A stretch of DNA of 36,469 bases from Acidobacteriota bacterium (GTDB lineage Bacteria > Acidobacteriota > Blastocatellia > Pyrinomonadales > Pyrinomonadaceae). The position numbers and the translations under genes are program-made. The notes under the pieces are model-generated. The model was not told where the DNA came from, ran no database searches, and worked only from the letters and a program-made list of their open reading frames with translations. The stretch is taken from contig QHXS01000080.1 in the NCBI GenBank assembly GCA_003223975.1, positions 1 to 36,469 of the forward strand. Direction: 5' to 3'. Positions 1-8,186 of the stretch are shown here, in pieces (position 1 is the stretch's first letter; every line of letters starts with the position of its first letter).

Positions 1-1
1 A

Positions 2-571
2 AAAGGTTTTTTTGCGGACACCATTTGGGAACACGCCAACAACGAGGAGGTGAAGGACGACCGCAAGGATCCTAACGTTTTAATGCCGGGCGACGTGGTC
101 CATATTCCTGACAAACGCCTCAAAGAGGTGAGCAAACCGACAAATAACGTTCACAAGTTTCAGGTGAAAAACACGCCTAAAAGGTTCCGCATTCAGATCA
201 TGCGCGGCGATCTGCCCGTTCGCGATATGGAATACGTTCTCAACATTGAAGGTTCGGAAACAACAGGAAAGACAGACGGCGAGGGTTGGATCACAAGATC
301 TATTTCCCCTAACGCAAAAAAAGGAGAGTTGTCTCTCCAGGAAGGTCAGAAATTCGACCTGAATCTAGGATTTCTGGATCCGGTCGACGAAGTTACGGGA
401 CTGCAGGGACGATTAAGGACCTTAGGCTATTATTCTGGCCCGATAAATGGCGAGCTCAACGACGATACCAAAGAATCGCTGAAAGAGTTTCAAGCCTATA
501 ACGATCTTGATACTACCGGCGAGTCGGACGACGAGACCAAATCGCTGCTTGAGGAATTCGCCGGGAATTGA
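2..571 (+). CDS. LysM-like / peptidoglycan-binding domain protein, 5'-truncated
   Basis: The reading frame is open from base 2, so the true start lies left of the window; the GTG at 50 is internal to a LysM-like unit. The first residues (TIWEHANNEEV, then DPNVLMPGDVVHIPD) match the end of a LysM-type domain. A small beta-rich domain follows (RFRIQIMRGDLPV to TDGEGW), then a C-terminal PG_binding_1 domain (LQGRLRTLGYYSGPINGELNDDT). This order recurs in cell-wall-binding proteins that often sit near type VI or other contractile-injection genes; no such gene is visible here. The stop at 569-571 is 6 bases before the next start, so the two genes are probably cotranscribed. The protein likely binds peptidoglycan. 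The domain calls are firm, but the link to secretion is inference from family context. Confidence 0.85.
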   Translation, partial: KGFFADTIWEHANNEEVKDDRKDPNVLMPGDVVHIPDKRLKEVSKPTNNVHKFQVKNTPKRFRIQIMRGDLPVRDMEYVLNIEGSETTGKTDGEGWITRSISPNAKKGELSLQEGQKFDLNLGFLDPVDEVTGLQGRLRTLGYYSGPINGELNDDTKESLKEFQAYNDLDTTGESDDETKSLLEEFAGN

Positions 572-577
572 GCCCGG

Positions 578-2878
578 GTGAGACCAGGCTCTTTTGCAAA
601 TAACTTTATGCCGCAAAACGACAATTTTGAGTGGCTGACATACGAAACCATTTTTCAGCAGCAGCGGTTCGCGAGGACCAACGAGAAGCTCCAAATGGGG
701 CTATACGCCGTTCCAAGAACTGAAGTTACCGTCTTCTTTCGTTTCGGCCTCAATGATGAGCTTCTCGGGAAGCTGACGGATGCCTTTTTTCCGAACACTA
801 CGGACAAAACAAAGCATAAAACCGAATCGGACGAAACCTGGGCATGGAAAGAGAGGAAAGAAACACCGGCCGGATTCCCAGTTTCACCTACCAGAGAGCC
901 TTTGAGGATGAGCCCTGCGGTAAATCGACTTTACCTGGAAGAGTATGTCGTGCTCCCTTACAACCACCTCGACAACGATAAGCGTTCCACCGCGCTTGGG
1001 ACCAGCCAACCTCCCGTGATAAACCAGATGATCGCTGACAGGAAGTGGGATTTCTGGAAGACGGCCTCGCGTAGCTGTGTAATGCGAACTTCCCGGGCGA
1101 AACAGCAAGGCGAACAGTGGATCGCGGTTTTTAAGCCGTGGGCTGACTGGGATTTCACGGTGGGAGCTGCGATGCGATCGAGCTTTCGATTACCGAGCGG
1201 CCCGCCGGCAAACGGCTACGTGTTTAAGAATAGAACCCCCGCGGACTTTTCTGTGAAGACCGGTGTAGTGTGGGTGGGCAGTGAGGACCAAAAAAAGGCG
1301 GAAAAGGACAATCTGGATTCTAACTGGGTAATCGCATGTCTCCGCAGCGATTATGTCGCGGTGGTGGATAATGAGATGAAAAAAGATCCTGCTTCGGATC
1401 CGGAGATCGTTGTCCTAACGGAGCTGCTCTCGATCAATGAAAAAGTTGCGAGAAATGGAAAGACTGACGGCGTGCAGGTACGCGATATTAGCATTCTTAA
1501 TAAGGACCTAATCTACGTTCCGCCACTGAGTATTCCGGTGATCGACAAAGATTTCAAGACGCGCTCAAGTGAATTTATCAATCTTACCGATAAAGAATGG
1601 TGCGATTTCTGGAGACGCAGCTGGGCCGCGTCTCTGGGGAAAGCCAAAGCGCTATTTCTTCTTCGTTATGGACTTCAGCACCTTAACCCGAACGTTCAGA
1701 ATTATTTGATCGAGTTTGAACCGGGAGTTCCGAGGCCGAAACCAACCGGCCGGGTGGTTATTCGAGATCTTCAGGATGCGGCGCTCCAGCGCGAAGTTGT
1801 TTGGGCACTGTACGGGCCGGAGGAGCCTCCTCCGCCTGCAAAAGAAGATCTGATTAAACTGAAACTCGGTGTCCTGTCCTATGAATTTACCAAGGATGTG
1901 ATCGGCGACAGCCAGGAAACCGGAACCACGAATCCGCAATTCGGGCCGCCCGGTATGCAGATGCTTTGGAATCGCTTTTCCATGTTCGGGGGAAACAACA
2001 AAAGCGAAGAGTTTGTCTCTCGGATGTTTCGTGAAGGAAATAAAGACACCTTTGAAAAGATCGCTTCCGCCGAACTTGCTGACCTTGTCGTGGCACAATC
2101 TCCGATCGGTACCTGGCCTGAGTCGGAGTTTATGAAATATAGCGAGTATAACGAAATAGCCGACGATCAGAAGCGGAAAAAGGTACGCGATTATGCAGCG
2201 AACAAAGACAATGCGATCGAACTAAAGCGCCTTTTTCCCAATATGCTCGAATCGCGAAACATCAAATCGACCGTTGACGCAATAGAAGAGACGGCAAAGA
2301 TCCAGGTCACTAAGAAACAGACGGATGTGGTCACAAAGACCCGAAAGCTGCTGCTTTCAGTAATGGCAAAGTGGGGAAGGTCTCACAACCTGGCGTATGT
2401 TCACACTACCGAGAAAATCCTCGGTTTCAATTTCGGGATCGACTGGTCGACGCTGCCAAATCCGGACCGGCACCTGCTCGAAGGGGCTATCGACTATAAA
2501 AGCGAAATGGAGTGGGAAGAGAAGACTGCAAAGATCTTGGAGGACTATATCTCGTCCCCCGACGGCCAAAAGAAGGTCCGTGCGTACAAAGCTCGCAAAT
2601 GGGAGCCGGCCAAAGCTAAGTTTCGTTTGCAGATCCTTAACGATGCTTCACACCCGATCGAAGAAGAATCGATAAGGATCATTCATAACCTCAGAAAGTG
2701 GACCGACATGACCGATCGCGAGGGGTTTGTCTGCATCTATGAGGGCGAACCTGAAAATTATACTTTCGTGATCCCATCTATGACGGAACTCGCAGGCAGC
2801 AGCTTCAATATGAAGGAGTTGTCTCAAAAAGCCATGTTTGATTTCGGCTACATCAAGATCAAGTTTGTCGCTGGCTGA
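578..2878 (+). CDS. Large protein of unknown function (766 aa)
   Basis: I do not recognise this family. The GTG start at 578 follows the previous stop by 6 bases; an in-frame ATG at 608 is an alternative and would remove ten residues. There is no signal peptide and no obvious membrane segment. The sequence is hydrophilic and rich in Trp and charged residues, with a proline-rich stretch near residue 415 (EEPPPPAKED). The last ~85 residues (KFRLQILNDASHPI to DREGFV and beyond) resemble the beta-domain of the upstream peptidoglycan-binding protein in pattern: F-R-hydrophobic-Q-hydrophobic, a turn, then T/D-D-x-E-G. The shared domain and tight spacing suggest the two products work together. An effector, adaptor or structural role cannot be told apart from the sequence alone. 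Confidence 0.8.
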   Translation: MRPGSFANNFMPQNDNFEWLTYETIFQQQRFARTNEKLQMGLYAVPRTEVTVFFRFGLNDELLGKLTDAFFPNTTDKTKHKTESDETWAWKERKETPAGFPVSPTREPLRMSPAVNRLYLEEYVVLPYNHLDNDKRSTALGTSQPPVINQMIADRKWDFWKTASRSCVMRTSRAKQQGEQWIAVFKPWADWDFTVGAAMRSSFRLPSGPPANGYVFKNRTPADFSVKTGVVWVGSEDQKKAEKDNLDSNWVIACLRSDYVAVVDNEMKKDPASDPEIVVLTELLSINEKVARNGKTDGVQVRDISILNKDLIYVPPLSIPVIDKDFKTRSSEFINLTDKEWCDFWRRSWAASLGKAKALFLLRYGLQHLNPNVQNYLIEFEPGVPRPKPTGRVVIRDLQDAALQREVVWALYGPEEPPPPAKEDLIKLKLGVLSYEFTKDVIGDSQETGTTNPQFGPPGMQMLWNRFSMFGGNNKSEEFVSRMFREGNKDTFEKIASAELADLVVAQSPIGTWPESEFMKYSEYNEIADDQKRKKVRDYAANKDNAIELKRLFPNMLESRNIKSTVDAIEETAKIQVTKKQTDVVTKTRKLLLSVMAKWGRSHNLAYVHTTEKILGFNFGIDWSTLPNPDRHLLEGAIDYKSEMEWEEKTAKILEDYISSPDGQKKVRAYKARKWEPAKAKFRLQILNDASHPIEEESIRIIHNLRKWTDMTDREGFVCIYEGEPENYTFVIPSMTELAGSSFNMKELSQKAMFDFGYIKIKFVAG

Positions 2879-2926
2879 TGCACGCTCTTCAGCGAACTTA
2901 TCGATCCGGCGCTGATTCTCCGTTCT

Positions 2927-3055
2927 TCAGGCCTTGGCAGCCATCGCTTTTACTTTCTTGTCCTTTTTCTGCGATTTCGCTCCGCTGCTGTTTTTGATCA
3001 AGGTATACACTTCGGGTTCGGCGATATACCTGGCCAAAATACCTCCGTGAACCAA
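2927..3055 (-). pseudogene. Possible 3' remnant of a lost gene
   Basis: On the minus strand a 43-codon frame (TTG at 3055 to TGA at 2927) reads LVHGGILARYIAEPEVYTL followed by a Lys-rich tail ending in KAMAAKA. The composition looks protein-like, with a neat basic C-terminus, and the frame stays open upstream for a few more codons until a TAG. No ATG or ribosome-binding site is present, so it may be the remnant of a deleted gene. It could also be chance. The rest of 2879-3142 has a weak 6-bp hairpin at 2889-2915 and the ROK promoter. Confidence 0.2.
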
Positions 3056-3106
3056 GTCCGGATCATTTTTTCGATCGCGCGAAATGAACTACCATCGCTT
3101 CTCGAA

Positions 3107-3135
3107 TTGAACTTAATTCTTCGCTGATGTAAAAG
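3107..3135 (+). promoter_or_regulatory. Promoter and candidate operator of the ROK gene
   Basis: A -35-like TTGAAC (3107-3112) lies 17 bases before a -10-like TAAAAG (3130-3135). The predicted transcription start at about 3142 coincides with the GTG start codon at 3143, suggesting a leaderless mRNA. The near-palindrome GAACTTAATTC (3109-3119) overlaps the -35 box and spacer, and the identical 11-mer occurs in the symporter promoter at 4342-4352. Here it also sits inside a wider inverted repeat, GAATT-N6-AATTC (3104-3119). Repression by the ROK protein is inferred. Confidence 0.5.
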
Positions 3136-3142
3136 TAACTTT

Positions 3143-4324
3143 GTGAGCCTCAGTAAGAAGCAAGATCTGAAGATCGTCGACATCAACGATATTCGGAACA
3201 TAAATCAAACGGTTCTTTTACACCTGATACGGGAGCGCCAGCCGATATCGCGGGTCGATATCGCCCGGGTCACGGGTCTTCGGCCCGGGACGATCTCATC
3301 TATCGTAAATCGCCTCATTCGCAAGGGTGCGATCTTCGAGGGTGCCGAAGGGCCATCAAGCGGCGGGCGAAAACCGACGTACCTGAACATTAACGCGGAG
3401 AACGCATATATTCTCGGGATCGACATCGGCGTCCGTGACACCGCTTACGCGGTAAGTGATTTTAACGGCCGCATATTGAAGCAAAAAAACATGATCACAG
3501 ATGGTGATCCGCGTGAGTTCATCGAGAAGCTTGCCGATGAGATCATCAAACTTATCAAAGGCGAATACGGCCGTGCGAAATTCGCCGGAGTTGGCGTAAG
3601 CATTCCCGGGTTGATTCGACGAGAAACTGGCGAGGTTGCCGTCTCGCCGAATCTCGGGTGGAAAGACCTGCCACTAAAGGCCTTACTTGAAGCAAAGCTT
3701 GATCTGCCTGTTTTTGTCGAAAATGACGCAAATGCGGCAGCATATTCCGAACTTTGGTATGGACCGCTGAATGAGATCAAGATAAAGACACTTGTTTATA
3801 TCCTCGTTGTTGACGGTCTCGGGTGCGGGCTGATAATCAACGGTGAGCTCCATGTCGGCTCAAAGATCGGCATGGGCGGCTTCGGACATATGTGTATCGA
3901 GCCGAACGGCGAGCTGTGTTCCTGCGGCCGAAAGGGCTGTTGGGAAACACTCGCATCGGAAAGCGCAACGATCGCGCGCTATCACCGTTTGATGAGCAAT
4001 AAGAACGGTTCGATAACGACGTCGATGACCGATATTATTGCGCAAGCAAATCGCGGTGAAGCGAAAGCGGTTGCCGCGATAATCGCCACCGCCGAGTATC
4101 TTGGCGACGGGATCGCAAGCCTTGCACACGGGCTAAGCCCGGAATCGATCGTTATCGGCGGCGAGATCGCGGCAGCCTGGTCTTTGTTGGAACCCGTGAT
4201 CAAAGAGCGGGTAAAGAGCCAGTATATTATCCCCGAAGTCGCGCGTATCGATATTCGGCCGGCGAGCGTTCAGCGTCCCAGCCTGTTCGGAACCATTCCA
4301 ATCGCCCTACAGAATTATTTCTAA
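3143..4324 (+). CDS. ROK-family transcriptional repressor
   Basis: This is a sugar-responsive DNA-binding protein of the NagC/XylR/Mlc type, 393 aa, the usual length. Residues ~10-70 form a winged helix-turn-helix (SRVDIARVTGLRPGTISSIVNRLI, then a wing with SGGRKPTYL). The ROK sugar-kinase-like fold follows: LGIDIGVRDTAYAV near residue 93, GVGVSIPGLI, VENDANAAAYSE, and the signature GLGCGLIINGEL. A zinc site is intact: His249 with Cys259, Cys261 and Cys266 (CSCGRKGC). The GTG at 3143 is chosen because the fold begins within a few residues. It lies just upstream of, and in the same orientation as, the sugar-use genes it probably controls. The inducer may be the imported sugar or a pathway intermediate; its identity is not visible. 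Confidence 0.93.
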   Translation: MSLSKKQDLKIVDINDIRNINQTVLLHLIRERQPISRVDIARVTGLRPGTISSIVNRLIRKGAIFEGAEGPSSGGRKPTYLNINAENAYILGIDIGVRDTAYAVSDFNGRILKQKNMITDGDPREFIEKLADEIIKLIKGEYGRAKFAGVGVSIPGLIRRETGEVAVSPNLGWKDLPLKALLEAKLDLPVFVENDANAAAYSELWYGPLNEIKIKTLVYILVVDGLGCGLIINGELHVGSKIGMGGFGHMCIEPNGELCSCGRKGCWETLASESATIARYHRLMSNKNGSITTSMTDIIAQANRGEAKAVAAIIATAEYLGDGIASLAHGLSPESIVIGGEIAAAWSLLEPVIKERVKSQYIIPEVARIDIRPASVQRPSLFGTIPIALQNYF

Positions 4325-4334
4325 ACGAATTCGA

Positions 4335-4363
4335 TTGACAAGAACTTAATTCGATGTTACAAA
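4335..4363 (+). promoter_or_regulatory. Promoter of the sugar-use operon with candidate ROK operator in the spacer
   Basis: A perfect -35 TTGACA (4335-4340) is followed after 17 bases by TACAAA (4358-4363). The near-palindrome GAACTTAATTC (4342-4352), shared exactly with the ROK promoter, lies between the two boxes, where a bound repressor would block polymerase. The resulting leader to the symporter ATG is about 90 bases and shows no obvious hairpin. The operon role is inferred from the co-directional genes downstream. Confidence 0.55.
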
Positions 4364-4462
4364 TCACTTAATCTTGGCTAAAGAAAAAGTATTCCCTCGA
4401 AGTTCTTTTGCCGAAAGGTCCCTGTAGATTCGAATCATAATTTTGTACCCGGCTGGTTGTTT

Positions 4463-6316
4463 ATGAACCTGTCTGTCGTAGATCAAGTCATAGTCGTGCT
4501 CTACCTCGCCTGCATAATGGCGATCGGTTTCGCGATGAAGCGAAAGGCGGCGAAGGGCATGGCCTCCTATTTTCTCGGAGGCCGCCAGTTGCCCTGGTGG
4601 GCGCTTGCAATGTCAGGTTCGTCCAGCTATTTCGATATCACAGGCACGATGTGGATCGTTTCCACGTTTATCGCGCTTGGGCTTAAAGGCATGTGGGTTC
4701 ACATGCTTTGGGGTTTTCCTATCACCGCGTTTTACCTCGCTTACATGGGCAAGTGGATCCGTCGTTCGGACGCTATGACCGGCGCGGAATGGATGCGGAC
4801 ACGATTCGGAAGCGGTAAGGCGGGGGACATCGCAAGGTTGTCCTATACTTTGTTTGCAATTCTTACGATCACCGCGTTGTTAGGTTACGGCGCGATCGGC
4901 ATGGGTAAATTTGGAGCGATCTTTCTCCCCTTTTCGCCCAACGTTTGTGCATTTCTTATCCTGGGGATTACTGGTGCTTACGTCGTGCTGGGCGGTTTTC
5001 ACGGGATCGTCCGGGTAGAGATAGTTCAGACGATCGTGCTGAGCGCAGGCGCCATCGCGTTTGCGGTGATCGGTTACACACATTTTAACGCGGACGCATT
5101 TGCGTCAAAAATTCCGGCCGGTTGGGGTGACATTTGGCCGTCCTGGCGGCCGGAAGCTTTTCAAGGGCTGGTTTCCGGGGGAACTGACTACTCATTGTTC
5201 GGCGCTTTGGTCGCGGTCTGGGTTGCAAAGGGGCTCTTGCTTTGTTTGAGCGGTCCCGAGCAGCTTTACGATTTCCAAAGATTCCTGGCGGCGAAGGATG
5301 AGCGCGATGCCTCAAAACTCGGTGCGTTGTGGGGCGCGATCCACACGGTACGGTGGTGCTTTGCAATGGCGATCGCCGTAATGGCGATCATCGGCATCGG
5401 AAACGCAGCTTTGGATGACAAGCTTCGAGCCGACCCGGAGACGGCCTTGCCCTTGATCATAGGTTCAATGTTGCCGATCGGTGTCGTCGGTTTTATGCTT
5501 GCCGCACTTTTATCCGGTTTTCTGGCGACATTCAGTTCAACCGTGAATGGCGGCGCCGCATATCTCGTAAAAGACATTTACCAGCGATACATCAATCCCG
5601 AAGCTGAAAATAAACAACTCGTTCGCGTGAGTTATGTTTCTTCAGCGCTCCTGATTCTTACGGGTTTGATAATTTCGATCTTCGGTTCATCGATCAACAC
5701 CGCCTTTCTCTGGATATTTGGGACCCTCGCCGCGGGAATCCTGCCGCCGAACGTTCTTCGCTGGTATTGGTGGCGGCTCAACGGCCAAGGTTACGCGGCC
5801 GGTGTTTTCGGTGGAATGGCCTTATCCCTGGGCCAGGTATTTTTAGACCAGTTTGTTTTCGACCAGCCGCTGCCGCTTTATATCGGATTTCCCGTCATCG
5901 CGCTGACGTCGACACTGCTTACGATCACGGTTTCATTGCTAACCCGACCCACGGATAAAAAAACCCTTAGTAATTTTTATCGCAAGGTACAGCCCGCTGG
6001 TTTTTGGGCACCGGTAAAGGAAGACATATTGGTCGAAGATCCTGGTTTCAAGAAAAAGTTGCCGTTCTCGGTCGAGTTTTTTAACACGCTGGTAGCGATG
6101 ATCGGGATAACGGCTCTTTATGTGTCGATGCTCTATTTGATCTTGCATCGTCTCAACGTCGGCTTTGCGTTACTTGGAACAACATTGATATGCGTCATCG
6201 TCCTGTATTTCACATGGTATAAAACATTGCCGCCGCCTGCGAAACCATCGTCAGAAGACGAACAGAATTACCTGGAACAATCGGATGAATTAGGCTCGGT
6301 AGAGGAGGCTGCTTGA
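4463..6316 (+). CDS. Sodium:solute symporter (SSS family), probable sugar transporter
   Basis: This is a cytoplasmic-membrane Na+-driven importer of about 617 aa with 13-14 hydrophobic segments, in the range of SGLT-like members. N-terminal features are typical: MKRKAAKGMASYFLGGRQLPWWALAMSGSSSYFD. The TM8-type motif AALLSGFLATFSSTVNGGAAYLVKDIY carries the Ser-Ser pair that helps bind sodium in this family. The ATG at 4463 is preferred over an in-frame TTG two codons earlier; neither has a strong ribosome-binding site. The 3' end overlaps the next gene by 4 bases (TTGA). Placed between a ROK repressor and catabolic enzymes, it most likely imports the monosaccharide released by the downstream glycosidases. 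The substrate cannot be read from the sequence. Confidence 0.92.
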   Translation: MNLSVVDQVIVVLYLACIMAIGFAMKRKAAKGMASYFLGGRQLPWWALAMSGSSSYFDITGTMWIVSTFIALGLKGMWVHMLWGFPITAFYLAYMGKWIRRSDAMTGAEWMRTRFGSGKAGDIARLSYTLFAILTITALLGYGAIGMGKFGAIFLPFSPNVCAFLILGITGAYVVLGGFHGIVRVEIVQTIVLSAGAIAFAVIGYTHFNADAFASKIPAGWGDIWPSWRPEAFQGLVSGGTDYSLFGALVAVWVAKGLLLCLSGPEQLYDFQRFLAAKDERDASKLGALWGAIHTVRWCFAMAIAVMAIIGIGNAALDDKLRADPETALPLIIGSMLPIGVVGFMLAALLSGFLATFSSTVNGGAAYLVKDIYQRYINPEAENKQLVRVSYVSSALLILTGLIISIFGSSINTAFLWIFGTLAAGILPPNVLRWYWWRLNGQGYAAGVFGGMALSLGQVFLDQFVFDQPLPLYIGFPVIALTSTLLTITVSLLTRPTDKKTLSNFYRKVQPAGFWAPVKEDILVEDPGFKKKLPFSVEFFNTLVAMIGITALYVSMLYLILHRLNVGFALLGTTLICVIVLYFTWYKTLPPPAKPSSEDEQNYLEQSDELGSVEEAA

Positions 6317-7095
6317 GGTTTGACGGAAAATCGGTAGCCGTTACCGGCGGCGCCATGGGTATTGGCCGCGCGGTTTGTGAAATATTCGCCGAGCGCGGGG
6401 CTTCGGTTTTGATCATTGATTGGGACGAAAACGCTGGCAAGGAAACGTGTGTGTCCATCGAAAATAAAGGCGGCAAAGCTTTGTTTCGGAAGGCGGATGT
6501 CAGCAACTTTGACAAATTAGAAGATGCAGTCGAAGATGCGGTCTCGATATTCGGTTCGCTGTATTCATTGGTCGTAAGCGCCGGAATTCAACGATACGGC
6601 ACGGCGCTGACGACTGAAGACTCGGAGTGGGATCAGGTTCTGGGCGTAAATCTGAAAGGTGCATGGAATGCCGCCCGGGCCTGTCTGCCGCATATATTGA
6701 AAAACGGCGGTTCGATCGTGAATGTCTCGTCCGTACAGGCATTGGCAAGCCAGCAGAACGTACTTGCATACACTGTAAGTAAACACGGCCTCATCGGGCT
6801 AACACGTTCGATGGCAATGGATTTTGCAAAAAATGGCGTTCGCGTGAATGCCGTTTGTCCCGGAACGGTAGATACCCCGATGTTGAAATGGGCCGCGTCG
6901 CTTGATCCGGATCCGCAATCGGTTTACGACGCGTGTAATGCCATGCATCCGCTCGGACGTGTCGCGCAACCGCGAGAGATCGCTGAGGTCGCGGTCTTTT
7001 TAACACACGAAAGCGCTTCGTTCGTAACCGGCGCGGTATGGACGGTTGACGGTGGACTGTTAACACAGATCGGAGGCGTGCCACAAACAGCCTGA
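6313..7095 (+). CDS. Short-chain dehydrogenase/reductase, probable sugar or sugar-acid dehydrogenase
   Basis: This is a classical SDR of 260 aa. The Rossmann motif TGGAMGIG lies at residues 11-18, the active-site Ser at 139, and the catalytic YxxxK at Tyr153/Lys157 (YTVSK). Asn in VNLKG completes the tetrad, and a C-terminal TGAVWTVDGG closes the fold. The usual NNAG is VSAG here (Ser89-Gly91). The rare TTG start overlaps the symporter stop but is backed by a strong ribosome-binding site, GAGGAGG at 6302-6308, at good spacing. In context it may oxidise the free sugar at C1 or a 2-keto-3-deoxy sugar acid. With a second SDR at 19495, the two probably take different steps. Confidence 0.9.
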   Translation: MRFDGKSVAVTGGAMGIGRAVCEIFAERGASVLIIDWDENAGKETCVSIENKGGKALFRKADVSNFDKLEDAVEDAVSIFGSLYSLVVSAGIQRYGTALTTEDSEWDQVLGVNLKGAWNAARACLPHILKNGGSIVNVSSVQALASQQNVLAYTVSKHGLIGLTRSMAMDFAKNGVRVNAVCPGTVDTPMLKWAASLDPDPQSVYDACNAMHPLGRVAQPREIAEVAVFLTHESASFVTGAVWTVDGGLLTQIGGVPQTA

Positions 7096-7113
7096 GAAAT
7101 ATTAAGAGGAAAT

Positions 7114-8151
7114 ATGGGTAATACAGCAGCAGAAGCACATCCGCCGGCAGCTAATTATGAGCCGCCACCGGGTTTAGACGCCGCGCTGAGCGCGGTACCT
7201 TTGGTCGAATCATCAAGGAAACCTGCGAAGGTCGGGTATCTCACCAATTACAGCTTCCATATCTGGTATCAGATCGTGATCGAAATAATGAAGCGTCGCG
7301 GTGCTCAGTACGGGATCCAGTTAGAAGTACTGGATGCAAATCTTTCGGTCGAAAATCAGATCGCCCAAGCCCGGGAACTTGTAAATCGAGTCGATGCTGT
7401 CGTGTTGACACCGGCGAATACTTCAGGCCTCGAGGAGATTTTGAAAATCGCGGCCGAAGCGAAGGTGCCTGTCGTGGTCGAAGCTAACCCGGTCGAGGGA
7501 ATGTCGACGATGGTGGCGATCTGTGATTACGACGCCGGGTACGATCTCGGCGTCTGGGTGGGAAATAACGTCAGACAAGAAGATGGCACGCCGCTTCGAA
7601 TTCTTGACGTGGGGTTACCTTGGCTTCGACCGTGCCTACTCCGAAGCGAAGGATTTGTTGATGGCGTTCGAAGCGTTCAGTCGAATGCGATCGTAGCTGC
7701 CTCGATCAACGGCGAAGCGACACCGTCTATCGCTCAAAAGATAGCCAGAGAAACGTTGGCTAATGTCGGTGATATCGATGTCATCTTTGCAATGGACGAC
7801 GAAACAGCGCAAGGAGCATTTAGAGGTTATCTCGACGCGGGATTTGATGAAAACACCGTAACCGTTGCGGGCTTCGGCCTTTCGGGCGAGCACGAAAAAG
7901 AATGGATGATGCGGCGCGAAGCGCTGAAAGTAAGCCAGGCAATGTTTCCCGAATATGTCGGACTCCGCTGTATTGACGGCGTGGTGAAATTGTTTGACGG
8001 GCAAGACGTTCCCGAACGCGACGTCACGCCTACCGTTTCAATGACGGTGGACAACTTAGAAAAATATTATCCAAAGGTCGACGGAGTATGGACACCGGAT
8101 CTCGCCGCGATCGCCGCCATACCGGTGAAGGCATCATGCACAAAAGTTTAA
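7114..8151 (+). CDS. Periplasmic-binding-protein-fold sugar-binding protein without signal peptide
   Basis: This is a Peripla_BP_4-like protein of 345 aa, related to ribose-binding protein. It has KVGYLTNYSFHIWYQIVIEIMKRRGAQYG, then NQIAQARELVNRVDAVVLTPANTSGLEEIL, then VDVIFAMDDETAQGAF-type hinge and ligand regions. A ribosome-binding site (AAGAGGAA) precedes the ATG. The N-terminus (MGNTAAEAHPPAANYEPPPG) is polar, and the upstream frame is closed by the previous gene's stop at 7093-7095, so no signal peptide has been missed. There is also no helix-turn-helix, so it is not a LacI regulator, and no ABC permease or ATPase is nearby. It probably binds sugar in the cytoplasm as a sensor or chaperone, or has an unusual export route. 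The fold is confident; the role is open. Confidence 0.85.
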   Translation: MGNTAAEAHPPAANYEPPPGLDAALSAVPLVESSRKPAKVGYLTNYSFHIWYQIVIEIMKRRGAQYGIQLEVLDANLSVENQIAQARELVNRVDAVVLTPANTSGLEEILKIAAEAKVPVVVEANPVEGMSTMVAICDYDAGYDLGVWVGNNVRQEDGTPLRILDVGLPWLRPCLLRSEGFVDGVRSVQSNAIVAASINGEATPSIAQKIARETLANVGDIDVIFAMDDETAQGAFRGYLDAGFDENTVTVAGFGLSGEHEKEWMMRREALKVSQAMFPEYVGLRCIDGVVKLFDGQDVPERDVTPTVSMTVDNLEKYYPKVDGVWTPDLAAIAAIPVKASCTKV

Positions 8152-8186
8152 GGGGCACGTTTCAAATAGATTTTCTGGAGGATCAG

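Noticed and set aside
7114..8151. LacI-family regulator
   Set aside because: The ligand-binding fold fits, but there is no N-terminal helix-turn-helix.
8088..8186. Longer N-terminus for the TonB receptor
   Set aside because: It would overlap the previous gene by 64 bases and place the signal peptide ~45 residues in; the ATG at 8187 has a ribosome-binding site and a clean signal peptide.
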